A DNA stretch of 64,000 nt from Oleidesulfovibrio alaskensis DSM 16109 (GCF_000482745.1 NZ_AXWQ01000004.1:372001-436000); one strand, 5' to 3'. Shown: positions 52,159 through 61,962, counted from the stretch's first letter. Notes: generated from the letters alone by a model not told the origin. Program-made: numbers and translations.

Positions 52159-54573
52159 ATGAGCGACAGAAACGACGCAGAAAGCCTCGACATACACGAA
52201 AGCGGAGCTTCCATTGAGGAAGCCGCAGAGCATATGAACGAACTGCTGAATGATTTTCCCGCGGAACTACCGGTGCTTGCCGTCCGCGATATTGTTGTAT
52301 TCAACTACATGATTCTGCCGCTTTTTGTGGGCAGAGAAAAATCGGTGCAGGCCGTGGATGCGGCGCTTAACGGCAGCCGCTATATGATGATCTGCACCCA
52401 GCACGACGAAGCCGTGGACGATCCCACAGGGGATGATCTGCACAAAACAGGCACTGTAGTCATGATCATGCGCATGCTCAAGATGCCTGACGGCCGCCTG
52501 AAGGTTCTGGTGCAGGGCATCAGCCGTGCCAAAGTGAAAAACTTTGTTTCTGAAGACCCCTACCTGCTGGCCGAGGTGGAAGCCATAGAAGAGCCGGAAG
52601 CAGGTCCCCTTACCGTGGAACAGGAAGCAATGATCCGCTCCGCCCGCGAACAGAGTGAAAAAATTCTTTCTCTGCGCGGTGTGCCCACTGCAGACATCAT
52701 GGCCGTACTCAACGGCGTTGATGAACCCGGACGCCTTGCCGACCTTATAGCGGCCAACCTGCGCATGAAGGTGGCCGATGCGCAGACCATTCTTGAATGC
52801 ACCGACCCTGACGAACGGCTCACGCTGGTTAATGAGCAGCTGGTCAAAGAGGTGGAAGTGGCTGCCATGCAGGCAAAAATCCAGAGCATGGCCAAGGAAG
52901 GCATGGACAAGGCACAGAAAGACTATTTTCTGCGCGAACAGATGAAAGCCATACGCCGTGAACTGGGTGAAGGTCCGGACGGCGACGAAGACATGGACGA
53001 GCTCATCGAGTCGCTTGCCAAGGCCGGTCTGCCCAAAGATGTGCGCAAAGAAGCCGACAAGCAGCTACGCCGTCTTTCGGTCATGCATCCGGAATCTTCA
53101 GAAGCCACCGTTGTGCGCACCTATCTGGAGTGGCTTGCGGAACTGCCATGGAAAAAACTCTCGCGCGACCGCATAGATATTCCCAGAGCACAGGCCATTC
53201 TGGATGAAGACCATTACGGGCTTGAAAAAGTCAAAGACCGTATTCTGGAATATCTTTCCGTGCGCAAGCTCAATCCCAAGTCCAAAGGCCCCATTCTGTG
53301 CTTTTCCGGCCCTCCCGGCGTGGGCAAAACTTCGCTCGGACGGTCCATCGCGCGCGCTCTGGGCCGCAAGTTCCAGCGTATATCACTGGGCGGCATGCGT
53401 GACGAAGCTGAAATACGCGGACACCGGCGCACCTATATCGGCGCCATGCCCGGCCGTATCATACAGACCATAAAACAGCTGGGCACGCGCAACCCGGTCA
53501 TCATGCTGGACGAAATAGACAAGCTCGGCTCCGACTTCCGCGGAGACCCTTCCTCCGCCCTGCTGGAAGTGCTTGATCCTGAACAGAACTTCAGCTTCAG
53601 CGACCATTACCTGAACGTGCCCTTCGATCTTTCCAAGGTCATGTTCATATGCACGGCGAACCAGCTGGAAACCATTCCCGCACCGCTGCGCGACCGCATG
53701 GAGATCATCCGCATTCCCGGTTACACCATGCAGGAAAAAGCAAAAATAGCCCGCCGCTACCTGCTGCCCAGACAGGCCGGAGAAAACGGTCTGAACGAAG
53801 ACGACGTTCAGATAGCGGACAACGTGATAACCAAAATCATCGACGAATACACCCGAGAAGCCGGTCTGCGTAATCTTGAACGCGAACTGGGCACCGTGTG
53901 CCGCAAACTGGCACGGCGTAAAGCCGAAGGTGAAGACGGCCCGTTCCGCGTTACGGTAAAAGTGCTGGAAAAACTGCTCGGCGCACCGCGGTTCATAGAT
54001 GAACAGAAAGAACGCGAGCTGCTGCCCGGCGTGGCGCTGGGGCTGGCATGGACTCCATACGGCGGCGAAGTGCTGAACGTGGAAGTAAGCACCATGAAAG
54101 GCAAGGGTAAACTTACGCTTACCGGCCAGCTGGGCGACGTGATGAAAGAAAGCGCACAGGCGGCCGTAAGCTATGTCCGCAGCCATGCGGCAGAACTTGA
54201 CGTGGACCCCGAGTTTTCTTCCAACCTCGACATCCACATTCACGTTCCTGCCGGTGCCACGCCCAAAGACGGCCCTTCTGCCGGTGTCACACTGCTCACG
54301 GCGCTCATTTCGGCGCTTACCGGACGTTCGGTCAACAGCGACCTGTGCATGACGGGCGAAATAACCCTGCGCGGAAGGGTGCTGCCCGTGGGCGGCATCA
54401 AGGAAAAAATTCTGGCCGCGGTGGCACGGGGACTCAGCCATGCCTTTATTCCGCACCAGAACAAAAAAGACCTTGAAGACATTCCCGCCGACCTGCTGCG
54501 CAAAATCAACGTGCATCCGGCCGAACACATCAACGATATCCTGCCGCTGGCTCTGGGGCTGGATAAAAAATAA
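52159..54573 (+). CDS. lon: ATP-dependent protease Lon
   Basis: 804 residues. An N-terminal LAN domain begins at LPVLAVRDIVVFNYM. The AAA+ module has Walker A GPPGVGKTS near residue 384 and Walker B VIMLDEIDK. The catalytic dyad is S707 (PKDGPSAGVTLL) and K748 (GGIKEK). It degrades misfolded and regulatory proteins. AAGGAG lies upstream of the ATG at 52159. No sigma-32-like promoter could be recognised in the leader. Confidence 0.98.
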   Translation: MSDRNDAESLDIHESGASIEEAAEHMNELLNDFPAELPVLAVRDIVVFNYMILPLFVGREKSVQAVDAALNGSRYMMICTQHDEAVDDPTGDDLHKTGTVVMIMRMLKMPDGRLKVLVQGISRAKVKNFVSEDPYLLAEVEAIEEPEAGPLTVEQEAMIRSAREQSEKILSLRGVPTADIMAVLNGVDEPGRLADLIAANLRMKVADAQTILECTDPDERLTLVNEQLVKEVEVAAMQAKIQSMAKEGMDKAQKDYFLREQMKAIRRELGEGPDGDEDMDELIESLAKAGLPKDVRKEADKQLRRLSVMHPESSEATVVRTYLEWLAELPWKKLSRDRIDIPRAQAILDEDHYGLEKVKDRILEYLSVRKLNPKSKGPILCFSGPPGVGKTSLGRSIARALGRKFQRISLGGMRDEAEIRGHRRTYIGAMPGRIIQTIKQLGTRNPVIMLDEIDKLGSDFRGDPSSALLEVLDPEQNFSFSDHYLNVPFDLSKVMFICTANQLETIPAPLRDRMEIIRIPGYTMQEKAKIARRYLLPRQAGENGLNEDDVQIADNVITKIIDEYTREAGLRNLERELGTVCRKLARRKAEGEDGPFRVTVKVLEKLLGAPRFIDEQKERELLPGVALGLAWTPYGGEVLNVEVSTMKGKGKLTLTGQLGDVMKESAQAAVSYVRSHAAELDVDPEFSSNLDIHIHVPAGATPKDGPSAGVTLLTALISALTGRSVNSDLCMTGEITLRGRVLPVGGIKEKILAAVARGLSHAFIPHQNKKDLEDIPADLLRKINVHPAEHINDILPLALGLDKK

Positions 54574-54579
54574 CATCAG

Positions 54580-54609
54580 ACGGGCACGGCACTGCCGTGC
54601 CCGTTTTTT
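54580..54609 (+). terminator. Terminator after lon
   Basis: A GC-rich stem (ACGGGCACGG and its complement) with a short loop followed by TTTTTT. Confidence 0.9.
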
Positions 54610-54619
54610 CGGCACTGCC

Positions 54620-55180
54620 ATGGATATGAAACAGCTCTCCGACAAGCACCCGCTGTACAGCAGGCTGACGGGACAGGTCATCTGGCTTTTGTTTGAAGAA
54701 AACGATGCGCGGCAGGAAGATATAGACGCCTTCATGGATCTGGTTCTGCAGCGCAAAGAGCGTGAGCTGGATACCATGCGCGCACTGCTGGAAAATCCAG
54801 CCCTGTATCTGAGGGTGGAACTTCAGGATGTCCCTTGCCTTTCCGGCACCATACAAAGCCGCGATGAGTTATCCGGTGATATGCTGCCGCCCGGCAGCCC
54901 CTGTGGCATACAGACGGCTCTGCCTCCGGCCTGCTCCTGCTGCGCCGCGCTGCATGGGCACGTGCTGCCCGCCTCGCATCCGCAGTTGCTGCGCTATATG
55001 CCGCCCTACGGTCTGGGCTGCCGGTGCACCCCCCGCGCCATCACGGCGCAGGAAGCAACAGGCGCCCCGCTGTTGACGGCAAAACCGCTTCCTCCGCAAA
55101 AACTGCACTGCGATTCCGGCTGGCTGTTCCACATGTGCTGGGCGCAGCACACCGCACGCACAGGCAGCGGCATGCCGTGA
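54620..55180 (+). CDS. Unknown protein with phage minor-head-like Cys-rich end
   Basis: 186 residues. The N-terminal half is acidic and helical (QVIWLLFEENDARQEDID). The C-terminal part contains ACSCCAALHGHVLPASHP and MPPYGLGCRCTPRAI. This Cys-x-Gly...His-Pro...CRCT pattern resembles the C-terminal end of phage Mu gpF / SPP1 gp7-type minor head proteins, though the rest does not. Similarity is by eye. It lies in a housekeeping region between lon and recQ with no phage genes nearby. No clear Shine-Dalgarno. Confidence 0.5.
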   Translation: MDMKQLSDKHPLYSRLTGQVIWLLFEENDARQEDIDAFMDLVLQRKERELDTMRALLENPALYLRVELQDVPCLSGTIQSRDELSGDMLPPGSPCGIQTALPPACSCCAALHGHVLPASHPQLLRYMPPYGLGCRCTPRAITAQEATGAPLLTAKPLPPQKLHCDSGWLFHMCWAQHTARTGSGMP

Positions 55181-55280
55181 CCTGCAGCTGCGACGGGCGC
55201 CGGAACTGCGGCACTCCTGCGGCGGAACCTCCCGTTTTGCTCTTTGCGCCTGCCGCCGGCAGTGGTACAGTGCGCACGCC

Positions 55281-57536
55281 ATGACGCAACAGACCCATAC
55301 CACAACAGCTTCATCCATGCTCGACACAGCCCGGGAAATCCTCATCTCCACATACGGATTCCGCGACTTTCAGGGGCTGCAAAAAGATATCATAGAACAC
55401 ACCGCATCCGGCGGCGACGCGCTGGTGCTCATGCCCACAGGCGGCGGCAAGTCACTGTGCTACCAGATTCCCTCCATCATGCGGCAGGGCACCGGTATTG
55501 TCATATCGCCGCTTATCGCGCTTATGCAGGATCAGGTGGACAGCCTCACGCAGATGGGAGTAAGCGCGGCTTTTCTTAACTCCAGCCTGTCTCCCGAAAA
55601 ACAGCGCGAGGTGGAAGCACGCCTGCTGAGCGGCATGCTCGATCTCGTCTATGTAGCGCCCGAACGGCTGGTGCAGCCTGCTTTTCTGGGGCTGCTTGAA
55701 AGAATAACACCCGCGCTGTTCGCCATTGACGAGGCGCATTGCGTTTCGCAGTGGGGGCATGATTTCAGGCCGGAATACACACGGCTGACCATTCTGCATG
55801 AGCAGTTTCCGCATGTGCCCCGGATAGCTCTTACCGCCACGGCGGACGGGCCCACCAGACGCGACATCATCAGGCATCTGGACCTGCAGGACGCCACTGT
55901 TTTTTCTACGGGATTCGACCGCCCCAATATTTCGTACACCATACAGCCCAAAGACAAGCCGCTGGAGCAGCTGCTGCATTTCATCCGCACACGCCACAAA
56001 GGACAGTCGGGCATAGTGTACCGGCTGAGCAGAAAAAAAGTTGAAGAAACAGCAGCCTGGCTGTGTGCAAAAGGCATAGAAGCCCTGCCCTATCACGCAG
56101 GACTCAACGCCATTCAGCGTCATCACAATCAGGAACGGTTCATGCGCGAAGACGGGCTGGTCATGGTGGCTACCGTGGCCTTCGGCATGGGGGTGGACAA
56201 GCCGGATGTACGCTTTGTGGCACACCTTGAGCCGCCAAAAAGTCTGGAAGCCTATCATCAGGAAACCGGACGTGCGGGACGTGACGGCCTGCCCGCCGAT
56301 GCATGGATGACATACGGTCTGGCCGATGTGGTGCAATTGCGGCGCATGCTGGGCCAAGGCGAAGAAGACAGCCCGCGGCGCATGGTCGAACTGCGCAAGC
56401 TGGATGCCATGCTCGCCTTTTGCGAAACAACCGAGTGCCGCCGTAAAGTGCTGCTGGGCTATTTCGGCGAACACGACAGAGAACCCTGCGGAAACTGCGA
56501 CACCTGTCAGTTTCCTGTAGAGACATGGGACGGCACGGTGGCCGCCCAGAAAGCACTGAGCGCCGTATACCGCACCGGTCAGCGCTTCGGCGCCGCCCAC
56601 CTGACAGACATACTTACCGGCAAGCTGACCGACCGCATACGCAGCCACGGGCATAACGACCTGAAAACATTCGGCTGCGGCAAAGAACTGGGTGCATCGC
56701 AATGGAAAGGCGTGTTCAGACAGCTGGCATGTCTGGGGCTGCTTGCCACCGATGCGGACGGGCACGGCGGCCTGCGTCTGACACCGGAAAGCTGGCAGGT
56801 ACTGCGCGGAGAACGCATGCTGAGCTTCCGGCGTGACATTCTGGGCCGCTCCGCCACACGTGCACTGGCAAAAACACAGGCCGACGCGGCTCTGCAGAAT
56901 GCCCTGAACACGGAAGAATCCAGACAGCTGTGGGATACCCTGCGCTCGTTACGGGGCAGGCTGGCACAGGAACGTGACGTGCCGCCCTACGCCGTTTTTG
57001 CGGACAGGGCCCTGCTGGAGATGGTCTGCTTCCGGCCGCGCACGCCGGATGACCTGCAATGCATTCACGGCGTCGGCAAAGCCAAGCTGTCCATGTTCGG
57101 GCAGGAATTTCTTGATGCGCTGCTCTCGCACGAAGCCGCCTGGGGCAGGCCGGACGATCTGCCCGCACTGCCCGAACGCAGACCGGCTACTGCCGCAAAA
57201 AAGGAAAACGGCCTTACCGACACCATACGCGAAACGCTGCAGCTTTTTAACAAGCTGCAGGACATGCAGGCCGTGGCCGAGGCCCGCGCCCTGAAACCGG
57301 CCACCATATGCAATCATCTGGTACGGTGCATACGTCATGGCGAGCTGACCACGGAACAGGTGGTGCCCCTGCCCGCGCACGAGCTGGCAGAAATACGGGG
57401 AGTGCTGGGTGAAACAGCTTCGCTGGGCGGAGTTACCGCCGCGCACGGCAGACTGAAAGGCCGCTATGATTTTGAAACCCTGCGGCTGGTTCAGGCCGAG
57501 CTGTTCATCAGGCGGGGTGACGAGGAAGACTGGTAA
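55281..57536 (+). CDS. recQ: ATP-dependent DNA helicase RecQ
   Basis: 751 residues. The helicase core has Walker A MPTGGGKSLCYQ and the RecQ DEAH motif at residue 150 (DEAHCVSQWGHDF). A zinc cluster (CRRKVLLGYF, CGNCDTC) and winged-helix RQC domain follow, then HRDC (VPPYAVFADRALLEM). A C-terminal helix-turn-helix extension (LKPATICNHLVRCIRHGEL) makes it longer than E. coli RecQ. It unwinds DNA 3'-5' in recombination and repair. Confidence 0.95.
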   Translation: MTQQTHTTTASSMLDTAREILISTYGFRDFQGLQKDIIEHTASGGDALVLMPTGGGKSLCYQIPSIMRQGTGIVISPLIALMQDQVDSLTQMGVSAAFLNSSLSPEKQREVEARLLSGMLDLVYVAPERLVQPAFLGLLERITPALFAIDEAHCVSQWGHDFRPEYTRLTILHEQFPHVPRIALTATADGPTRRDIIRHLDLQDATVFSTGFDRPNISYTIQPKDKPLEQLLHFIRTRHKGQSGIVYRLSRKKVEETAAWLCAKGIEALPYHAGLNAIQRHHNQERFMREDGLVMVATVAFGMGVDKPDVRFVAHLEPPKSLEAYHQETGRAGRDGLPADAWMTYGLADVVQLRRMLGQGEEDSPRRMVELRKLDAMLAFCETTECRRKVLLGYFGEHDREPCGNCDTCQFPVETWDGTVAAQKALSAVYRTGQRFGAAHLTDILTGKLTDRIRSHGHNDLKTFGCGKELGASQWKGVFRQLACLGLLATDADGHGGLRLTPESWQVLRGERMLSFRRDILGRSATRALAKTQADAALQNALNTEESRQLWDTLRSLRGRLAQERDVPPYAVFADRALLEMVCFRPRTPDDLQCIHGVGKAKLSMFGQEFLDALLSHEAAWGRPDDLPALPERRPATAAKKENGLTDTIRETLQLFNKLQDMQAVAEARALKPATICNHLVRCIRHGELTTEQVVPLPAHELAEIRGVLGETASLGGVTAAHGRLKGRYDFETLRLVQAELFIRRGDEEDW

Positions 57537-57574
57537 GCCTGCCGCGGGTGCGCACAGCCGCCCGCACCGGCGCA

Positions 57575-60172
57575 TCAGCCTGCCATGACGGGAAACACCG
57601 CACCGGCCGCATGCATGCGCAGCAGCCGCGACAGCCGCATGGGAGCGGCAAAGTACATGCCCTGCGCCGATGAATACCCCAGTTCGCGCAGCAGTTCGGC
57701 ATGCTCCGGCAGTTCCACGCCTTCGGCAACGGCTTTCATGCTGAATCCGCTGGCAAGGGTTCTGGCCGACCGCACAATACCGCGCGCCGCCATGTCTGCA
57801 TCTGAAGCCCTGACAAACGACCCGTCGACCTTGAGCAAAGAGAGCGGATACCTGCGCAGCATGGCCAGCGAGGAATATCCCGAGCCGAAACCGTCCAGAG
57901 CCAGACGTATGCCCGCGTCCCTGAGCCGCCACAGCCCTTCGGCCACGGCGGGTGCCGCGTTGACCAGCAGATTTTCCACCAGTTCAAAGATAAATCTGTC
58001 CGCCGCCGCCCCTTCTTCCTGCAGTACCCCCAGCAGCACTCCGGGCATCTCCGGCCTGCGCAGGGTTTCGCTGAGCATGTTCACATGCACCGACAGTACA
58101 GCCGCCCCCCGTGCTTCCTGCTCCTGCATGGCCAGTTGTGCCCGTGCGGCAAGCCGCAGCACATGAGCATCCAGCGCAGCCTGCAGACCAGCGTGTTCCG
58201 CCAGCGGCAAAAAAGCCCCGGGAGCCAGCAGCCCCCGCTCGGGATGATGCCAGCGTACCAGCGCCTCCACGGCGTCCATCCTGCCGGTCTGCAACGAAAC
58301 AACAGGCTGAAAAAACAACTCCAGCTGTCCGCTGCCCAGCGCTGTCACCAGTTCCTGTTCGCCTTTGCGCATGACGCGCGCGGCCGCGGCGTCGGAAGAA
58401 CCGGCAATGACATACCTGTTGGACCCCCGCCGCTTGGCTTTGTACATGGCGGAATCCGCCTGCCGCAGCAGATCGCCGCAACCGGAACATTCCTGCCCGC
58501 GAAGCACTGCACCTATGCTCACGCCGCAGCGTATCTCGCGCCCGCGCAGCATAAACGGGGATGAAACGGCCTCGGTGATACGCTCGATAACGTGCGTCAC
58601 CTGCAGAATCTCCGGCACATCATCCAGCAGCACGGCAAATTCGTCACCGCCCAGCCGTGCAAGCGTGTCCACATTGCGCAGGCAGTTGCCAACCCGTTCC
58701 GCAAACATGCCCAGCAGTGCGTCGCCGGCATCATGCCCCATGGAATCGTTCACATCCTTGAAACCGTCCATGTCCATGTAGAGCACGGCAAAGCTGTATG
58801 ACGCGTTACGCTGCGCACGGTTGAACGCACTCTGCAGGCGGTCGAGAAAAAGCGCCCTGTTGGGCAGCCCCGTCAGCACATCATGATAGGCCATGTGCGT
58901 CAGACGCTCGTCTTCGCGCTTGTGGTCCGTCACATCCTCTATCTGCACTATGATAAAACGCAGACTGCCGCCTTCGTCCAGTACCCGGCTCACCGTCAGT
59001 TTGCACCATATGGGCGGAGCATGCCTGCGCCTGATGGCCGAGGTCATGGTCAGCACCTCGTCCGCACCGCCCTGCAACGCATGAAAAAAGCGGTCCGCCA
59101 CGGTCACATCGTCGGCGCAGAGGAAATCGGAATAATGCAGGCCCAGCATTTCTGCCGCGGGAATACTGGCAAGGTCGGCAGCGCCTTTGTTCACGCTCTT
59201 CACCGTTCCCTGCGGGGTCAGCAGAACAATGCCCAGTCCGGCATGGTCAAACACGGCGCGAAAACGGGTCTCGCTTTCACGCAAGGCTGTTTCGCTCTGG
59301 TGGATGCGCTCCACCGTGGCCATGATATTGGCGGCGTTACGCAGAAAACGCGCATCATTCATGCCGAAACGCACAGCGGAGTTGCGCCTGCATGCGGTAA
59401 GCACCCCCATTGTTCTGCCGTCCGGCGAACACAGCGGTGCAGCAATGGCGGCATCGGGCAGCGGCACATCGGCAGGCAGTATGCCAGACTCGGCAAGGCG
59501 CATCGCGCCGGCTTTGTCCAGCACGACAATATCGCCCTGAGCAAGCACATGGCGTGCAAACGAAGCACCGAAAAGACGGGATGAATAGCGTGCACCGGCA
59601 CCGTCCGGCGCATGCAGCAGCACGGCCGGCTCGTCACCCTGCGGTGCCAGCCACAACGTGGCACAGCTGCAGTCCAGCCGGTGCATAAGTACGGAAAAAA
59701 CAGCTTCGAGCCTGTCATGCAGTGCATGAGGCGCAGCATACAACTGTACGGGCAGTTGCCACGACGGACAGACATCGCAACCGGCAGCAGGCGCGTTTTC
59801 CTGCTGCATACCTGAAAGTTCGGCCACCACCAGCCCGTGCAACAGCACATGGCCGGACAAGGCGAAAAGCCGCGCCCGGAAAAGCTGCCTGCCGGAAGCA
59901 AGCTGAACAGGCAGGCTGCCGCTCCAGCGCTGCCGGCTGCCGTCTGCCACCGATGCAAAAAGAGCCCCGCAGCCGGGAGCAAGGCGGAAAAAATCTGCGG
60001 GCAGAGCGCCCGAACCGAGGAGGCCGGACCAGGCGCCATTGGCATACACCAATGCGCCGTCGTGCGAAAAGACACCTGTACCGGCCGGGCTGTGTCCGTA
60101 AACGGCAGCCAGAATAGAAAACGTGTCCGCAGAAATCTGCTGCGGGCCGGTTGCATTATTGTTCTGAGTCAT
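57575..60172 (-). CDS. GAF/PAS-GGDEF-EAL c-di-GMP signalling protein
   Basis: 865 residues. A short PAS-like region lies at about 20-120, a GAF-like region at about 150-300 and a PAS at about 305-425. GGDEF with an intact GGDEF motif follows (508-512), then EAL with EALVRW (636-641). In the EAL domain the usual DDFGTGYSSL reads DGFGSGYSSL (D760, G761), losing one of the two acidic residues. The protein may be a cyclase with a weakened phosphodiesterase, or both. No membrane helix. The ATG is preceded by a hairpin that would hide the GGGGA Shine-Dalgarno. Confidence 0.9.
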   Translation of the reverse strand: MTQNNNATGPQQISADTFSILAAVYGHSPAGTGVFSHDGALVYANGAWSGLLGSGALPADFFRLAPGCGALFASVADGSRQRWSGSLPVQLASGRQLFRARLFALSGHVLLHGLVVAELSGMQQENAPAAGCDVCPSWQLPVQLYAAPHALHDRLEAVFSVLMHRLDCSCATLWLAPQGDEPAVLLHAPDGAGARYSSRLFGASFARHVLAQGDIVVLDKAGAMRLAESGILPADVPLPDAAIAAPLCSPDGRTMGVLTACRRNSAVRFGMNDARFLRNAANIMATVERIHQSETALRESETRFRAVFDHAGLGIVLLTPQGTVKSVNKGAADLASIPAAEMLGLHYSDFLCADDVTVADRFFHALQGGADEVLTMTSAIRRRHAPPIWCKLTVSRVLDEGGSLRFIIVQIEDVTDHKREDERLTHMAYHDVLTGLPNRALFLDRLQSAFNRAQRNASYSFAVLYMDMDGFKDVNDSMGHDAGDALLGMFAERVGNCLRNVDTLARLGGDEFAVLLDDVPEILQVTHVIERITEAVSSPFMLRGREIRCGVSIGAVLRGQECSGCGDLLRQADSAMYKAKRRGSNRYVIAGSSDAAAARVMRKGEQELVTALGSGQLELFFQPVVSLQTGRMDAVEALVRWHHPERGLLAPGAFLPLAEHAGLQAALDAHVLRLAARAQLAMQEQEARGAAVLSVHVNMLSETLRRPEMPGVLLGVLQEEGAAADRFIFELVENLLVNAAPAVAEGLWRLRDAGIRLALDGFGSGYSSLAMLRRYPLSLLKVDGSFVRASDADMAARGIVRSARTLASGFSMKAVAEGVELPEHAELLRELGYSSAQGMYFAAPMRLSRLLRMHAAGAVFPVMAG

Positions 60173-60177
60173 GGAAT

Positions 60178-60193
60178 CCCCGGCGTGCCGGGG
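60178..60193 (-). promoter_or_regulatory. Hairpin overlapping the ribosome site of the GGDEF-EAL gene
   Basis: CCCCGG and CCGGGG with a tetraloop lie 5 bases before the ATG at 60172. The 3' arm holds the only purine-rich Shine-Dalgarno candidate, GGGGA. Opening of the stem could be needed for translation. Confidence 0.45.
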
Positions 60194-60273
60194 GGGATGG
60201 CACGCCTACCGTCTGTGACGGCACAGTGGAGATAACGCAGAACCCCCCGGCAGGCAAGCCGGCCGGCCACGTT

Positions 60274-61521
60274 TTATTTCGATTCCAGCGCCCGCTGCTG
60301 ACGTCTGGCTTCACCGCGCGAAACGGACCGGCTGGACAGCACTTCGCTGAATTCTTCGCCGTAAAGCCGCAGCATGACCATGGTGAATCCCAGAATGAGC
60401 GGCCCGTAAAGAACACCGGCCATGCCGAACACCTTTATGCCCCCCATTATGGACATAAAGATAAAAAACGTGGACATGCCTGCACTGCCCCGCATGAAGT
60501 ACGGACGCAGAAAACTGTCTATGCTGGCCACACCCACGGCGGACCAGACAAACAGAAACAGGCTGGACTGCCATTGCCCCATAAGCAGCAGATACAGACA
60601 GGCCGGCATCCAGACCAGACCGGTGCCCACCACGGGAACCAGCGAGGCAAACCCCATGACGGTGCCCCAGAACAGCGCGGGAATACCCACAAGAGCCAGT
60701 CCGATGCCCCCGGCAAGCCCCTGCAAAGCCGCCACAAGCAGACCGCCGACCAGCACAGATTTGCTCACGCTGCGCAGGTTAAGCAGAATGGCGTCTTCCT
60801 GATCTTCATGCAGCGGGCACATATACTTGACCACCTGCAGCATCTTTTTACCGTCTTTCAACATAAAAAAGACAATCAGCAGCATAAGCAGAAACTGAAA
60901 AAACAACGTGAGGGCGTTGCCCAGCAGATAGGTGCCGCCTTCCAGCAGCGTCTGCCCCATCCTGCGTGAAAAGCTGATGAATTCAGCCCGCAGGTCTATC
61001 TTGGAAGCATCGATGAACGGCAGATGCTGGTGCACCCATGCCAGATACTGTTCAAGCCTGCCCGCCCCGAAAAGCTGGTCAAAATCGGTATGATTTATCC
61101 AGTTGTTGACTGCGGTCACGCTTTGCACCGCCTGCGGAATAAGCCCCGTCACAAAGATGAACAGAGGCAGTGCGATGCAGATGCATAAAAAGAGCAGCAC
61201 CGCCAGCGAAGCAAGCGTCCGGCTGCGGTGCCCGGTACGCTGCAGCACCTTGTTGTACAGCGGATAACATATGGCCGAAAGCACTATGGCCATGATGAAC
61301 GTGTGCAGAAAAGGCTCCAGCAGACGATAGCTGAGCGAAAGAGAAAAAAGCAGCAGCAGCACCAGCGAAATGGCGTATACCCTGCTGGCGGGCAACAGCG
61401 CCGCGCCGGGTGCGGAGTCCGGCTTTCTGCCGCCGGATGCAGCGCCGGTTACGGCGCCGGATGCGGCGTCAGGCGCTGCGGTGCGTTCTGCCCCCTCACC
61501 GGAAACGGGTTCTGCAGTCAT
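60274..61521 (-). CDS. AI-2E family transporter (PerM/TqsA-like)
   Basis: About 415 residues with a long Ala/Gly-rich N-terminal tail, then seven or eight membrane helices. The conserved segments GLALVGIPALFWGTVMGFASLVPVVGTGLVW and GLYGPLILG-like (AGVLYGPLILGFTM) are typical. Members have been linked to autoinducer-2 export, but many are Na+/H+ antiporter-like and the substrate is open. GAGG precedes the ATG at 61521. It lies upstream of the GGDEF-EAL gene on the same strand with a 100-bp gap. Confidence 0.87.
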   Translation of the reverse strand: MTAEPVSGEGAERTAAPDAASGAVTGAASGGRKPDSAPGAALLPASRVYAISLVLLLLFSLSLSYRLLEPFLHTFIMAIVLSAICYPLYNKVLQRTGHRSRTLASLAVLLFLCICIALPLFIFVTGLIPQAVQSVTAVNNWINHTDFDQLFGAGRLEQYLAWVHQHLPFIDASKIDLRAEFISFSRRMGQTLLEGGTYLLGNALTLFFQFLLMLLIVFFMLKDGKKMLQVVKYMCPLHEDQEDAILLNLRSVSKSVLVGGLLVAALQGLAGGIGLALVGIPALFWGTVMGFASLVPVVGTGLVWMPACLYLLLMGQWQSSLFLFVWSAVGVASIDSFLRPYFMRGSAGMSTFFIFMSIMGGIKVFGMAGVLYGPLILGFTMVMLRLYGEEFSEVLSSRSVSRGEARRQQRALESK

Positions 61522-61626
61522 CAAATATACCTCGTCATAATGTTAATCAGTAGCACCGGCTGTCGTGCCGCGCAGCAGCGTACGGCACACATGCGCCAGC
61601 ACGTGTCATATGCAAAAAACAACCTG

Positions 61627-61809
61627 TCACAGCGCTCCCATGGGCTTGCCTGCCAGACCGCAGTAGCCCTGAGCGTCTTCTCCGCGGCTGTCCTTCTGGC
61701 GGTACCGCCACATCATACAGCCGTCTCCCATGCAGCGCTGCACCTGACCTTCCGGCCCCCGCAGCAGGGGGCACACTTTTTCACGGGCTTCCTTCTGGGG
61801 TAACAACAT
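61627..61809 (-). CDS. Small four-cysteine protein
   Basis: 60 residues, short but convincing: GAGGAG lies 6 bases before the ATG at 61809. Cysteines are at 13, 26, 31 and 50, in VCPLLRGPEG, RCMGDGCMMWR and GYCGLAGKP. The C-x4-C MxWR ... GYCGLAG pattern resembles small proteins often seen in phages and prophages of proteobacteria, whose function is not known. It could bind zinc or an Fe-S cluster. No phage genes are near. It is convergent to nothing close and stands alone. Confidence 0.65.
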   Translation of the reverse strand: MLLPQKEAREKVCPLLRGPEGQVQRCMGDGCMMWRYRQKDSRGEDAQGYCGLAGKPMGAL

Positions 61810-61893
61810 GGAGATCTCCTCAGGTTGCAGGGTTGCTGGTGGCGCATACTACACTGCCGCGCCGCACCGGACAACAACTACAACCCCGCAGCA

Positions 61894-61921
61894 TAAAGAA
61901 TCCCGCCGGATCTGCCGACAA
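61894..61921 (+). promoter_or_regulatory. Sigma-28 (FliA)-like promoter 1
   Basis: TAAAGAAT (61894-61901), 12-base spacer, GCCGACAA (61914-61921). It lies about 40 bases before the 75-residue gene at 61963. Confidence 0.6.
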
Positions 61922-61962
61922 AAAGAGTAACACACCCTCAAAAGAGGGTGGAGAGGTGAACC

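Noticed and set aside
61547..61774. 75-residue minus-strand frame overlapping the four-cysteine gene
   Set aside because: It shares sequence with the 60-residue gene in another frame and lacks the strong ribosome site that gene has.
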